This document shows, piece after piece, positions 33,919 to 44,501 of a stretch of DNA of 64,000 bases. Numbering within the stretch: the stretch's first letter is position 1; the number at the start of each line of letters is the position of its first letter. Origin of the DNA: Mucilaginibacter sp. Bleaf8 (GTDB taxonomy: Bacteria > Bacteroidota > Bacteroidia > Sphingobacteriales > Sphingobacteriaceae); contig NZ_JAHBBK010000006.1 in the NCBI RefSeq assembly GCF_018390515.1, positions 62,001 through 126,000 on the forward strand, read 5' to 3'. Position numbers and translations under genes: made by a program. Under the pieces are notes generated by a model, which did no database searches, had not been told where the DNA came from, and was given only the letters and a program-made list of their open reading frames with translations.

Positions 33919-36357
33919 TTAGTTTCTTGAACCGCCACTCACATCATCGTTTTTGATACCGCGCTGGTTTTTCTTCAGCTCGCCGCTCAGCTTGCCAAAT
34001 TTGTAATTGAAGCTCACGTTAAAGTTACGGGCGTTATTTTCAAATACGGTGAACTGGTAAGATGTGGGCGTACGGATGGTATTGTCAATTTTACGGAACT
34101 TCTGGAACGGGGTGTTAGCGTACAAAGCTATAGTGGCCTTTTTGTTCAGGAATTCCTTCGAAATGCTGGCCGAATAGCCCACCCAGTAATTGTCCCGGCC
34201 TTGCAACATAACATAGCGGCTGTCATAATCAAAGTTTAGTCCGGCGCGGTAACCTTTATCAAAATTGTAAGTAGCCCCGGCAAACGTGTGCCCCTGGTAG
34301 CCTTTTGCGTTGAAAAACTGCCCGTTTACATACCCCTTTAGCCATACGTGCACCAACTGGCTGTTCACATTTACATTCAGCTTGCTTGTAACCGGATAGT
34401 TCACATTAAGATCCATACCCAAACGTTTGTTTGCACCTACGTTTTGATATGTTGAGGTACTTACTGCAGTTAAAGGATCGATGATAGTTATATTTTCGAC
34501 CGTATTATTGGCAAACTTATAATTAAGCCCTACATTGATAGAGCCTTTTTTAAAGGTACTGTAAGTTAGCTCAACGTTATGGCTTACCACCGGCCTCAGA
34601 TCGGGATTGCCAACATAAATCATGTTAGGGTTTTGTGTATTTATGAATGGGTTGAGCTGCCAGATTCCCGGGCGCTGAATCCTATCCGAATACCCCAAGT
34701 TAACACTACTGCTTTTAAAGCTGCGCTGAACCGACACCGATGGCACCAGGTTAGAATACCGCTGATTAATTGCGTTGTTAGCATTTACCGTAGTATATTC
34801 AAAACGAAGGCCACCTTTAGCAATCCACTTATCATTAAACTTGTATTGATAAGAATTGTAAAGGCTATAAACATTCTGCTGGTAATCAAAGTTATCCGTT
34901 TGCTCAGGTATAAGTATATACTGGTTTGTGGCCTTATCAAAAGTCTCGTTACGCGAATCGCTGAAGTTGTTTCGAAAAATGGCTTTGGCTCCTCCTTCCA
35001 GATTCAATTTTTTAAGCGGCTGCACATAGTCTAACTGCAGAGTATGTTCATTGCTTCCCGACTTATTAAATTGCTGGTAATTAGGAAAATTATAATTTAC
35101 CCTTTCTATAAACTTGCTGTTATTGAACTGATCATTTTTTGACGCATTGAATTTGTAAGATGCTGTAAGCAACTGTTCCTTGTTGCGCTTAAAGCCCAGC
35201 TGATAATTTAAACCCGCACTCAAACCCCTATAGCCGTTATTGTTGGTGTTATATGACTGATAGCTATTGTTGCCAGTCACATCGCTGCTAATCAGGTTTG
35301 AAATCAAATCCCGATCCACAAAGTTTTTAACCCGATAAAACTCCACTGTACCGGTAAACAGATTCAGGCTATCCGCTTCATAAGTTAGTTCGGTACTGCC
35401 GTAAGCATTGTTGCCTTTACGGGCCGTATTGCCTTGCTGTGTCAGGTACGACGATGCAAAAGCCGGATCGTTTTCATTAAGCGAGTTACGGCTTTCATTA
35501 ATGCTGCTATATGCGTTATTTAGCCTGCCTTGCGTGTAGTAGCCGGCATACCCGGCCAGGCCAAACCTGCCCTGCTTTACCGTCAGATTTAAATTACCGC
35601 CCGACCCCCAGATGGTACTATACCGGGCATTGACGCTGCCATTGTACCCCTGCTCCATGTTCTTTTTAGTGATGATATTGATAATGCCTGCAATACCCTC
35701 GGCATCGTACTTTGCCGGAGGCGTGGTGATGACTTCAATTTTTTGAATATTACTGGCAGGCATTGATTTAAAAACATCGGCCGGGTTACGTGCTATCAAG
35801 GCTGATTCTTTTCCGTTGATAAGAATTTTGTAATTAGTATTGCCCTGTAGTTTAATATTATCATTGCCGTCAACTGATAGCAACGGCACCTTACGCATCA
35901 TATCTAATACCGTGATAACTTTACTGTCCGGGTCTGCCTGTACGTCGTAGCTCATGCGGTCCACTTCCCGTTTCATTAGCGGCTTAACAGTTACAACGCT
36001 TACCTCCTTTAACTGGTTCAATGATGGTGACAAATAGAGTTTACCTAAATCAGTTGTTGCTTTAGGGTTGCTGATATTAATGACCTTGTTTCCATAACCC
36101 ACATTCACCACCGCCAGTTTATAAGGCTTAATGGCCGGACCATTTATCGAAAAACTGCCATCATCTTTGCTAAAAGTGCTTTTAATGGTAATGTTTGTAA
36201 CTGCATCTACCAAAGCAATGGTAGCATAACTTAAAGGCTGATTTTTCGCAGAATCGATAACGATTCCCTTTACCGTCATGGCAGCAGGCTGGTTCTGCCC
36301 GCGAGTTAGTAAGGCAAAAGAAAGGAATACTATTGTGCTAAGTAAGGCTTTGTTCAT
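33919..36357 (-). CDS. Outer-membrane beta-barrel protein (TonB receptor-like)
   Basis: 812 residues from ATG 36357 (MNKALLSTIVFLSFALLTRGQ, signal peptide). An earlier in-frame start would place 22 non-conserved residues ahead of the signal peptide. Residues 25-110 are a carboxypeptidase-regulatory-like domain (VKGIVIDSAKNQPLSYATIALVD). A plug-like part has VLDMMRKVPLLSVDGNDNIKLQGNTNYKILINGKESALIARNPADVF and ITTPPAKYDAEGIAGIINIITKK. The barrel (about 230-800) ends FNVSFNYKFGKLSGELKKNQRG. It resembles the outer-membrane beta-barrel family without a SusD partner. Substrate unknown; it stands alone. Confidence 0.85.
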   Translation of the reverse strand: MNKALLSTIVFLSFALLTRGQNQPAAMTVKGIVIDSAKNQPLSYATIALVDAVTNITIKSTFSKDDGSFSINGPAIKPYKLAVVNVGYGNKVINISNPKATTDLGKLYLSPSLNQLKEVSVVTVKPLMKREVDRMSYDVQADPDSKVITVLDMMRKVPLLSVDGNDNIKLQGNTNYKILINGKESALIARNPADVFKSMPASNIQKIEVITTPPAKYDAEGIAGIINIITKKNMEQGYNGSVNARYSTIWGSGGNLNLTVKQGRFGLAGYAGYYTQGRLNNAYSSINESRNSLNENDPAFASSYLTQQGNTARKGNNAYGSTELTYEADSLNLFTGTVEFYRVKNFVDRDLISNLISSDVTGNNSYQSYNTNNNGYRGLSAGLNYQLGFKRNKEQLLTASYKFNASKNDQFNNSKFIERVNYNFPNYQQFNKSGSNEHTLQLDYVQPLKKLNLEGGAKAIFRNNFSDSRNETFDKATNQYILIPEQTDNFDYQQNVYSLYNSYQYKFNDKWIAKGGLRFEYTTVNANNAINQRYSNLVPSVSVQRSFKSSSVNLGYSDRIQRPGIWQLNPFINTQNPNMIYVGNPDLRPVVSHNVELTYSTFKKGSINVGLNYKFANNTVENITIIDPLTAVSTSTYQNVGANKRLGMDLNVNYPVTSKLNVNVNSQLVHVWLKGYVNGQFFNAKGYQGHTFAGATYNFDKGYRAGLNFDYDSRYVMLQGRDNYWVGYSASISKEFLNKKATIALYANTPFQKFRKIDNTIRTPTSYQFTVFENNARNFNVSFNYKFGKLSGELKKNQRGIKNDDVSGGSRN

Positions 36358-36816
36358 AAGGTAGTGATAGTGCTGGTTTGTTGTATAGACTGCCACCTCA
36401 GGCAAAAGTTTAACAGCCAGCAAATTATGAGATGCAGAATTACCGCAAAACGTTGCACAGCCTATTAAGTTTTATTAAAGGTAGGCGTTTACTTTTGGTT
36501 AAAATGCAGGTTTAACATTATTTAACCAATGATTTCATCGATGCACATATATATTGAATTGACTAACACCTTACCCTTAATAGCTGCATTAAATCACGAA
36601 ATTTTCTGGCGGAATCATCAGATTCTACCTACACCCACGGATAGGCTACCGAGGCCATGGTTACAAAAAAACGTCATCCTTAAACTGGAAACGGGATAGA
36701 TGTTTCCAGTTTAAGGATGACGTTGACTTCGATTTATGCGTAGATACCTAAGTACCTGTTAAATATACACGCCTCCTCGACGGCTGTTTAACTTTCTATA
36801 AATCTGCAATTTAAAG
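36358..36816. other. Intergenic region with one long hairpin
   Basis: 459 bp between the barrel gene and the GH31 gene, both on the minus strand. It carries the barrel gene's promoter region and the hairpin at 36671-36723; no coding sequence is supported. Confidence 0.6.
36671..36723 (-). terminator. Perfect 22-bp stem hairpin ending the GH31-SusCD unit
   Basis: ACGTCATCCTTAAACTGG (from 36671) through AAAC to 36692 is exactly complementary to 36702-36723, with a 9-nt loop. A run of seven A's on the left (T's on the minus strand) follows for minus-strand transcription. It is therefore a likely terminator about 95 bp past the GH31 stop codon; the stem is unusually long and perfect for that job. 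Confidence 0.65.
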
Positions 36817-38997
36817 TTATTCTGCTGCTTTATCCATCGATACAGTTACGCCTGATTTTAAGGATCCGGCACCGGTGTAATGCTTACCGCCTTTCACAAG
36901 CACAACTTTTACTTGTTGAACATCATTTTCAATTTTGTAGTTCCCTGCTTTTGAAGCCAGGCTAACTTGCACACGGTTCCCCTTTTTTATTGCGGAGAAT
37001 GAAAGCAGGCTATAACCTTTAGATTTATAGTCCCAACCATTACCGGCATCCCAATAAAGTTGGCCATTTGCTTTACCTGTCTCATTTAGGCACACATAAA
37101 GTGTAAGTGGTGCAAATGAGCGTTCGGTAGTGCTTTCGGTAACCTGGCCTGCCGGAATTATACTACCGCCCTTTATTTTCAGCAAAGCCTGGTAAGGGTC
37201 CGATTCCTCTCCTATTACCAGTCGCAGGTTTTCCCAGATGCCCGATGGCAGCGTCGGGTCCTTAGCAAAGGCAGGAACTACCAACAGGTTATCACCTAAT
37301 AGGAAAGCCTGCTCTTCACTTCTTAATTTTGCATTCTTGGTATCAGCAAAAAACACAGGTGCCATTACCGGTAAACCTGTTGTATGCGCTTGATAAAACA
37401 AAGTATAGAGGTACGGCAGTAAACGATAGCGGCGTGATAAAGCAATGCGTGAAGTGTTTTCAATTTCTTTACCAAAAGCCCATGGTTCTTTGTCGTTGGT
37501 ACCGGCACAGGCGTGGCCCCGTGCAAAAGGCAAAAACACACCAAATCCAATCCATTGCGCCCATAAGTCGCCGCTTGTATTTTCCAGGAACCCGCCTATA
37601 TCTGGTCCGCTGAAAGGCTGTCCCGAGAGGCCAAGCGTTAATGACATCGGAACAGAAACTTTCATAAATTCAGGGGATGCCAGGTTGTCTCCGGTCCAGG
37701 TTGCGGCATAACGCTGGCCGCCCAGCAAGTTTGCTCTGGTCAGCACAAACGGGCGCTTATCCGGGTTAGCTGCTAAAATCCCATTTCTTGATGCCTCAAC
37801 CATAAAGCGGCCATAAGCATTATGATATAACAAATGCGGACCAGCCGGCAAATTGCCACCACCGCGGTGAGGCGTATTATAAGGCATGGTACCCAGGCGC
37901 TGATCTGCCGGAAAATCATTATCATTCACGGCAGGCTCGTTCATGTCATTCCAAATACCATCAATACCCGTACTCATAAAACCTTTGTAAAGGCCTGACC
38001 ACCATTCACGTGTGCGAGGCATTGTAAAATCCGGGAATGCACAATCGCCCGGCCATACTTTGCCGTGGTACTCCTGACCGTTTGGCTGCTTAACCCAAAC
38101 ATCTTTGGCTGTGCCTGATTGATAAACAGCATAATTAGGGTCAACTTTTACCCCCGGGTCAATCATATAAATTGTTTTGAACCCTTGCTTGTGCAAGTCA
38201 TCATTCAGCTTTTTAGGATCAGGGAAGTTCTGTTTATTGAAAGTGAATACCCGGTACCCTTCCATATAATCGATATCCATCCATATGGCATCGCAGGGGA
38301 TGTGTTTCTCCCTAAAGGTTTGAGCTATGGATCGCACCTTTTGCTCTGTTCCGTACGAGAAACGGCACTGATGATACCCTAATGCCCATCTTGGCGGCAT
38401 AGCTATGGTGCCGGTCAGTTCAGCCAGCCCTTTCAGTACCTCCTGCGGCGATTTGCGATTGATCACAAATACACGGAACAGCGCCCCTTCAGTTTTGAGT
38501 TCTATCTTGTCAGGGTCGGTAGTTAGCTCCGACTTCCATGAGCTGTCGAAAATGATGCCGAATGCAGTTCCGTCTTTACGCACACCCAAAACCCAGGGAT
38601 GGGTTTGATAAAGCCGTTTACCTTCGTCTGTACCATAAGCGCCGTTATCAGTGTTCCACAGCTTAATGGTTTGCCCGTTCCTTAACAGTGGCCCGGTTAC
38701 TTCGCCGCCGCCATACAAACTGATGTCGCCTTTTAAACGAACAACAGCACTTGCCTTGCCCTCATTAAAAGTAAATTCGGGAACGATATCCCAACCTGCC
38801 GGAACAGCACCTTTCAGCACCGGCTCTTTCTGCAAAATTAAGGATGGCGTTTTAATGGGATCAAATCCTGCCGGAATAAATTCGGCAATGGCGTTGCCCA
38901 CCATGCCCGAGCGCTGAACCGGAACCGGTTTAGCCAGCCCCAAGGCACAGGATAGTAAGCCAACAAAAATCAGAAGATGTCTGGAAAGTAAAGTCAT
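36817..38997 (-). CDS. Glycoside hydrolase family 31 (alpha-glucosidase type)
   Basis: 726 residues with a signal peptide (…LLIFVGLLSCALGLAKP). The GH31 barrel contains YGGGEVTGPLLRNG in the N-terminal domain, GYHQCRFSYGTEQKVRSIAQTFREKHIPCDAIWMDIDYMEGYRVFTF, GIWNDMNEP with Asp351 as nucleophile, a later WTGDN as the likely acid/base site, and GLSGQPFSGPDIGGF. WNDMNEP with the 'DIDYM' strand is typical of alpha-glucosidases. It is last in the minus-strand order GH31-SusC-SusD-GH31 and probably trims alpha-linked oligosaccharides in the periplasm. The exact linkage cannot be read from sequence. Confidence 0.9.
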   Translation of the reverse strand: MTLLSRHLLIFVGLLSCALGLAKPVPVQRSGMVGNAIAEFIPAGFDPIKTPSLILQKEPVLKGAVPAGWDIVPEFTFNEGKASAVVRLKGDISLYGGGEVTGPLLRNGQTIKLWNTDNGAYGTDEGKRLYQTHPWVLGVRKDGTAFGIIFDSSWKSELTTDPDKIELKTEGALFRVFVINRKSPQEVLKGLAELTGTIAMPPRWALGYHQCRFSYGTEQKVRSIAQTFREKHIPCDAIWMDIDYMEGYRVFTFNKQNFPDPKKLNDDLHKQGFKTIYMIDPGVKVDPNYAVYQSGTAKDVWVKQPNGQEYHGKVWPGDCAFPDFTMPRTREWWSGLYKGFMSTGIDGIWNDMNEPAVNDNDFPADQRLGTMPYNTPHRGGGNLPAGPHLLYHNAYGRFMVEASRNGILAANPDKRPFVLTRANLLGGQRYAATWTGDNLASPEFMKVSVPMSLTLGLSGQPFSGPDIGGFLENTSGDLWAQWIGFGVFLPFARGHACAGTNDKEPWAFGKEIENTSRIALSRRYRLLPYLYTLFYQAHTTGLPVMAPVFFADTKNAKLRSEEQAFLLGDNLLVVPAFAKDPTLPSGIWENLRLVIGEESDPYQALLKIKGGSIIPAGQVTESTTERSFAPLTLYVCLNETGKANGQLYWDAGNGWDYKSKGYSLLSFSAIKKGNRVQVSLASKAGNYKIENDVQQVKVVLVKGGKHYTGAGSLKSGVTVSMDKAAE

Positions 38998-39123
38998 CTG
39001 TAATAGTAATATGTTTTATAGTTGAAGCTTTTGATGTGAATGAGCAGATCATAATGCTCATCATAAAATGATTAACCCGCCGGCATACACACTAAACGCA
39101 TGATGCACGACGGGTTATTCTAA

Positions 39124-40884
39124 TTAGTATCCGGGATTTTGAACAAACTGCGGATTTACCCCCATAACAGATATACCTATAGGAAATACCTCGGTATGTT
39201 TATCGCCGTCAGGCTTCTTGTCCCACCAGGTGCCGCTGCTGAATACCCCCCAGCGAATTAGGTCGGTACGGCGGCGATTCTCACCCAAAAACTCACGTCC
39301 CCATTCGTCGAGCATCTCTTGCTCATCCAGCTGACCTCCATCTGGCCGATACAAACTTGTTGAACCTTCGGGATAGCTTCTCTTTCTTACCTGATTCAGC
39401 AATTGCGCTGCGCCTGGCCGGTCGCCAGCCCTGTACTTGCATTCGGCAAGCATGTAATAGATTTCAGAAAGGCGTATTTCAGCATATGCCGAAGTGATAC
39501 GATTGGCATCATCACTGGGATAAAGCGGGTATTTCATCATGAACACGCCTGAATTATGATCGGCATGGTTTACATTTGATTCCTTATCAGCAATTCTGGT
39601 TCCAGGTTTGGCCCCCCTAAACAGACCCACCTGATCGCGTATAAATAAAGGATAATTGCCTTTATTGCCCTTAACAGTATCTATCCGTTGCTGGCCATTT
39701 ACTGTATGCCGGTAAGGCAGATAACCATACAGAAACATCCCTTCGCGCTTGCTGTTACCTAAATTTTTGTAAAGCTTCAGGCGCAAATCATCGGGGTACT
39801 TTTGAAATTTAACAAAAGGTTTTCCTAATTTGAAGGTGTACTCCACACTATCTACGTCTCGGCCGGGCTGTAAAGCATATTTAGGATTCGCTTGTCCCCA
39901 GTCAGTAAAGCCGCAATATAAAGGTGCTGCATCATAAGTCATTCCATTGAAATACATGCCGCCATCATACTGCCAATGTGTACGTGCGAGACTTGAAGGG
40001 AAGCCGAAGATAACTTCAGAATTAGGCAAATTATTTGTAAAATCAAACGGGCCATCCCATCGGGTATCCAGACTATAAGAACCGTATTTACCATCTATAA
40101 TATCCTGGCAAATAGTAGCACAATCAGCAAACTTATCTACCCCTGTATATACCTTCGAGTTAAGATAAAGACGAGCAAGAACCGCCGCGGCGCCTGCTTT
40201 AGTCCAGCGGCCTACGCTACTGCTGTTACCGATTGGGGTAGTTCCTAACGCTTCGCGTGTTGGCAGATCCACAATAGCCGCTTTTAATTCCGACTCGATA
40301 AAATTAAACGCTTCCTGTGGGGCAACTTGCTTACCGCCTTCAGTTTGGTTTTTTACTTCTTTTACGATGACAATGTTACGGTAGTAATCTAACGCACGCA
40401 GGTGAAACCAGGCACGCAGGGTTCTAAGTTCTGCTTTAAAATCCGCCAGTTCAGATGGGGTAACATTAAATTTGGAAGGGTCTTCTATAGCTTCTAAATC
40501 TTGAAGTGAGTTGGTAGCTAATACTATTCCCTGATAAAAAGCCCGCCAGGCGTCGCTTGTAAAATTATCGTTAGTTGTCCAGGTATGGTAGTGCATACGC
40601 TGGTAATAGCCATTGTCATACCAGTCACCTTCACGGCTATAGGTTCCAAACTCATCAGAGCTATCCTCGTTCACAGCAAATATATCGCCGCCCTGTATAC
40701 TCCAGTAAGCATGTTCAAACGGACGCAAAAAGTCACGGATCACATCATCGCGCCGACGCAGAAAAGAGTTTTCATCTACGCGGTCGTAAACTTTTTCATC
40801 AAGCTTTGTACAGCTGTTTGCCAGTGCCATAAAGACAACCAGCATTCCCGCTGTAAATTTGGTCGATTTAAAATATTGTTTCAT
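39124..40884 (-). CDS. susD: SusD/RagB family surface glycan-binding lipoprotein
   Basis: 586 residues. Signal peptide with lipobox …VVFMALANSC (Cys25). The helical SusD/RagB fold shows the usual marks: RRRDDVIRDFLRPFEHAYWSI near the N-terminus, TLRAWFHLRALDYYRNIVIV (TPR-like helix), RWTKAGAAAVLARLYLNSKVYTG, and a C-terminal RLSEIYYMLAECKYRAGD…LNQVRKR with EFLGENRRRTDLIRWG. It binds glycan at the cell surface and forms the lid of the SusC transporter encoded 16 bp upstream. Confidence 0.95.
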   Translation of the reverse strand: MKQYFKSTKFTAGMLVVFMALANSCTKLDEKVYDRVDENSFLRRRDDVIRDFLRPFEHAYWSIQGGDIFAVNEDSSDEFGTYSREGDWYDNGYYQRMHYHTWTTNDNFTSDAWRAFYQGIVLATNSLQDLEAIEDPSKFNVTPSELADFKAELRTLRAWFHLRALDYYRNIVIVKEVKNQTEGGKQVAPQEAFNFIESELKAAIVDLPTREALGTTPIGNSSSVGRWTKAGAAAVLARLYLNSKVYTGVDKFADCATICQDIIDGKYGSYSLDTRWDGPFDFTNNLPNSEVIFGFPSSLARTHWQYDGGMYFNGMTYDAAPLYCGFTDWGQANPKYALQPGRDVDSVEYTFKLGKPFVKFQKYPDDLRLKLYKNLGNSKREGMFLYGYLPYRHTVNGQQRIDTVKGNKGNYPLFIRDQVGLFRGAKPGTRIADKESNVNHADHNSGVFMMKYPLYPSDDANRITSAYAEIRLSEIYYMLAECKYRAGDRPGAAQLLNQVRKRSYPEGSTSLYRPDGGQLDEQEMLDEWGREFLGENRRRTDLIRWGVFSSGTWWDKKPDGDKHTEVFPIGISVMGVNPQFVQNPGY

Positions 40885-40900
40885 AGTGAATAATCATTAA

Positions 40901-43900
40901 TTAGAAGGTAACCTGTGCACCCATAATTACTTGTAACGTTGATGGATAATAGTTTAAAGTGCCATTACCATTGCCATCGAGTTGTAAACCCGGCGTTAAG
41001 CCATTTACCGGAATTAGATCCGGGTCGCCTATGCTAAGCTTTTTAAACGTGTGCAGGTTTCGCCCGGCCGCATACAAGCGTATGCCGTGAATAAATTTGG
41101 AATTGATTTTTTGTGTATAACCTAAAGAAACGTTATCTATCTTCACGAAGTCCCCGCTTTCCAAAAAATAATCGGAAGGAATGGCAACCGTTGCTCCATT
41201 GGTAAGCTTTGAGTATTTACTGCCGCTGTTATAAGCAGAGGTAAGTACATTGGCATCAATTTGAGTTGCAGGGGTACCCAAATAAAACGCAGGTGTATTA
41301 AACACCTGGTAACCAAAATTGCCACGCAAAAATATGCTCAGGTCAAATTTCTTGTAGGTGAAGGTATTGCCTAACGATGCTGTGTACTTGGGTAAACCGT
41401 TACCTACAAATTGCTTATCATCATTATTGGCTTGGTTAGCAGGCACTATACTTCCGTCTTTTTTATAAACCAATAAACTTCCGTTAGCATCTACACCTGC
41501 ATTTTTGTACATATAAAAGGAACCAATACGCCTGCCTTCCTGCAAACGTTGTATATTACCGGGAGAACCCGGCCCTGGTAACCCAGCAACATCCAAATAA
41601 GGGGCGCCTTTGTATAAGTCGTTTGAAAAGGAAACAAACTTATTGTTATTATAAGCGCCTGCAAAGGTAAGGCTATAGCTAAAGTCCTTCTTTTTAATAA
41701 GAGCTGAGTAAAGCTGAATTTCAAGCCCTGAGTTTTTTAACGTACCAACATTCGCGTAAGTAAATTCTTGTGCATTGGGTGGCAGAGGAACACGATAATC
41801 ACCTAACAAATCCTTATTCGTACGCACATAATAATTTACTGAACCAGACAGCTTACCGTTAAGGATTTCAAAATCAAACCCTGCGTTAAAATTGATAGCT
41901 TTTTCCCAGCGCAAATTAGGGTTTACGTTTTGAGATGGGCCATATACCTGATAGTAATTTCCATTGTACGAATAAAACCCAAAAGGACCGTATAATAATA
42001 AAGATTTATAATTGTCAAAATTTTGATTACCGGTAACACCATAGTCTGCCCTCACTTTAAGGTCATTCAGCCAGGAAAATTTATTTTTCAAGAAAGACTC
42101 TTCCGTCACACGCCATGCTGCCGAAACAGCAGGAAAGTTACCCCATTTATTATCAAAACCGAATTTAGACGAACCTTCATGTCTTAAGCTGGCTGTTAAA
42201 ATGTATTTATTATCGTAACTGTAATTAACCCGGCCAAAGAAAGCAATAAGTGTTGAACTGTTTTTTGTTGAACCAACGGCATCTTGTCCAAAACCTTCAC
42301 CTCCGCCATTATAACTGCCAGAACCTAAATTATTCCACAAAAATTCGTCGAATGGAATATCATAATTTCTTGCCCTGAATTGCTCATAGGTATAAAACGA
42401 ATAGGCGTAACCTCCCAGTAATTTGATGTCATGCTTTTTAATATTCAATGAATAATTTCCGGTCCATTCAAAGTTTTTTACATCATTCTCTTCCTGCTCC
42501 TGCTGGGCATAATTTCTCTTGTACTTTGGATCATTTCTAACAATTGTCGAAAGCGTAGATGGCTGGAATGCCAGATTTTTAACCGATGAGCTGGATTCAG
42601 ACAATGTAGCCGTGGTATACAGGTTTTTTAAAATATTTACCTTGAAAACCCCGCTTAGGTCCAACTTTTTTAGTTCCTGTTCATCCCTAACCAAACGTGC
42701 ATTCTCTACCGGGTTATTTGAAAAAAAGCCGTTGTTAATAAAATTGTATTGTCCATTATCGCCATAGATAGGAAAGGTTGGATTGAGCGTTAAAGCATAA
42801 TTAAACCCACTGTAATCGGCACGGCGGGTCTGCGCATAACGGGGCGCCGCTGAGAGTGTAGCTGAATAAACACCATTCTTTGACTTAAAATTGGCGTTGA
42901 TACGGGTACCATATTCTTTTTTGTTGGCACGCAGATCAATACCATCAGCATTGCGGTAATCTGCTGAGGCGAAAAAATTCGCTTCGTTTGAACCACCCGA
43001 TATTTGTACAGTATGCTTTTGACCAAATGCAGGCGACTTGCTCACCTCTTTCAGCCAATCTGTACTGCCGCCATAATCATTCCCTTGATTGTTGTTAACC
43101 CGGTTTTGAACAAAGGCATCTTTTGATAATACATTGTACTTATTGGTAATATAATCAAAGCTGCTGTACCCATCATAAAACAAGCGCGACTCGCTTGTCC
43201 CCTTTTTTGTGGTGATGATGATAACGCCGTTACCGCCCCGCGTACCATAGATAGCCGAGGCCGCACCGCCTTTCAGCACGTCAATCGATTCAATATCGTT
43301 TTGGTTAATGTTATCCACATTTGCCCCAATCACGCCGTTTACGATATAAAGCGGACCTAAACCTGCATTGCGTGATGATACCCCGCGTAGTTGAACAGAA
43401 GGCACGGAATTAGGATCGCCTGTGGCGGTGTTGGTTACTGTTAAACCGGCTACTTTGCCCTGTAATGCCTGTAGGGGGCTGTTGCTGGCTACAGTCAGTA
43501 GTTCTTTCCCGCCAACGTGAGTGATGGCACTTGATACTTCTCTTTTATCAAGTGTGCCGTAACCAACGCTTACTACTACCACTTCTTTCAATGATTTAAG
43601 ATCCTGTACCAAACGAACATTGATTGATGTACGGTTGCCGGGGGTTATTTCCTGGGTTTGGTATCCAACGAAACTGATAACCAGAACAGAAGATGAGCTG
43701 CTTACATTTAACCGGTATTCTCCATTAATATCTGTTTGCGTTCCGTTGGTTGTTCCCTTTTCGGTAACGTTAACACCGGGTATGGCTTCACCTTTCTCGT
43801 CGGTTATTTTACCGCTTATTGAAATTGCCTGTTGTTGTTGTTCGAGTGGATTAAAGTGGGGAAACTTTTCACTTATGGTTGCTGCCTGCACCTGATGATT

Positions 43901-43975
43901 TAGTAACCCAGCCAACAAAAAGGTGGCAGGTTTTTTCCAGTGAGGTAGCTTAATGTTACGTAATGATTTTTTCAT
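40901..43975 (-). CDS. susC: SusC/RagA family TonB-linked outer-membrane transporter
   Basis: 1024 residues. N-terminal extension and signal region, then a carboxypeptidase-regulatory-like domain (ISGKITDEKGEAIPGVNVTEKGTTNGTQTDINGEYRL), the SusC plug (VVVVSVGYGTLDKREVSSAITHVGGKEL, PLQALQGKVAGLTVTN, SVQLRGVSSRNAGLGPLYIVNGV, NDIESIDVLKGGAASAIYGTRGGNGVIIITTKKG) and a long barrel ending STLQVIMGAQVTF. With the SusD lipoprotein 16 bp downstream it imports oligosaccharides through the outer membrane. The sugar is presumably the alpha-glycan cut by the two flanking GH31 enzymes. Confidence 0.97.
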   Translation of the reverse strand: MKKSLRNIKLPHWKKPATFLLAGLLNHQVQAATISEKFPHFNPLEQQQQAISISGKITDEKGEAIPGVNVTEKGTTNGTQTDINGEYRLNVSSSSSVLVISFVGYQTQEITPGNRTSINVRLVQDLKSLKEVVVVSVGYGTLDKREVSSAITHVGGKELLTVASNSPLQALQGKVAGLTVTNTATGDPNSVPSVQLRGVSSRNAGLGPLYIVNGVIGANVDNINQNDIESIDVLKGGAASAIYGTRGGNGVIIITTKKGTSESRLFYDGYSSFDYITNKYNVLSKDAFVQNRVNNNQGNDYGGSTDWLKEVSKSPAFGQKHTVQISGGSNEANFFASADYRNADGIDLRANKKEYGTRINANFKSKNGVYSATLSAAPRYAQTRRADYSGFNYALTLNPTFPIYGDNGQYNFINNGFFSNNPVENARLVRDEQELKKLDLSGVFKVNILKNLYTTATLSESSSSVKNLAFQPSTLSTIVRNDPKYKRNYAQQEQEENDVKNFEWTGNYSLNIKKHDIKLLGGYAYSFYTYEQFRARNYDIPFDEFLWNNLGSGSYNGGGEGFGQDAVGSTKNSSTLIAFFGRVNYSYDNKYILTASLRHEGSSKFGFDNKWGNFPAVSAAWRVTEESFLKNKFSWLNDLKVRADYGVTGNQNFDNYKSLLLYGPFGFYSYNGNYYQVYGPSQNVNPNLRWEKAINFNAGFDFEILNGKLSGSVNYYVRTNKDLLGDYRVPLPPNAQEFTYANVGTLKNSGLEIQLYSALIKKKDFSYSLTFAGAYNNNKFVSFSNDLYKGAPYLDVAGLPGPGSPGNIQRLQEGRRIGSFYMYKNAGVDANGSLLVYKKDGSIVPANQANNDDKQFVGNGLPKYTASLGNTFTYKKFDLSIFLRGNFGYQVFNTPAFYLGTPATQIDANVLTSAYNSGSKYSKLTNGATVAIPSDYFLESGDFVKIDNVSLGYTQKINSKFIHGIRLYAAGRNLHTFKKLSIGDPDLIPVNGLTPGLQLDGNGNGTLNYYPSTLQVIMGAQVTF

Positions 43976-44501
43976 AATTGGTTTTTGGGGTGTTTTAACT
44001 GGCGGCTTATCTATGTGCTGATGTTATTGCACAAAAAATCAGTTACAGGTATCCTGCATACCAATAGCTTAGCGTCATCATGAGAAAAAATTATTATGGT
44101 TATAATGGTAACACACGCACCGGTTTATTGCAGTTAGCTATAAAAGCTCCGGTTTACGCGATGGGCTAAAGTATAGGCTTTATGGTTGCTGCACTTATCA
44201 AAGCAGTTCATTTTATATTCAAAATGATTCAGGAATTACATGCTAATTTATACATCTTTAGTACGTTGCACAGATGATTATAAAATGTTACCGTAATTAT
44301 GTATGATGTTATCCCGGCGATTAGTTGAATTGAAAGTCGCCGCTAAAATGACTGGCTGGCAGCAACTGAGACTGCTATTAAAAAGGCAGGTGCAATCTTT
44401 ATGACAAATCCCAACCTACTGGTTCTATGAACCAGTAGGTTGGGATTATTTAGGTAATATTTCTGCGGTGATTACGCAGAAGAATTATGATAAGGTAAAG
44501 G
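43976..44501. other. Intergenic region upstream of susC
   Basis: 526 bp with no gene. It must hold the susC promoter (minus strand) and carries the perfect hairpin at 44407-44447. No other structure stood out. Confidence 0.55.
44407..44447. terminator. Perfect 19-bp stem hairpin between GH31 and susC
   Basis: AATCCCAACCTACTGGTTC (44407-44425) and its exact complement at 44429-44447, with a 3-nt loop. It lies 55 bp after the GH31 stop on the minus strand and about 430 bp before susC. It probably ends or processes the GH31 transcript, but there is no T-run, so it could instead stabilise an mRNA end. Confidence 0.55.

Noticed and set aside
36671..36723. Ends of a MITE or insertion sequence
   Set aside because: The arms are separated by only 9 nt and no target-site duplication flanks them. 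A T-run on the minus strand fits a terminator.
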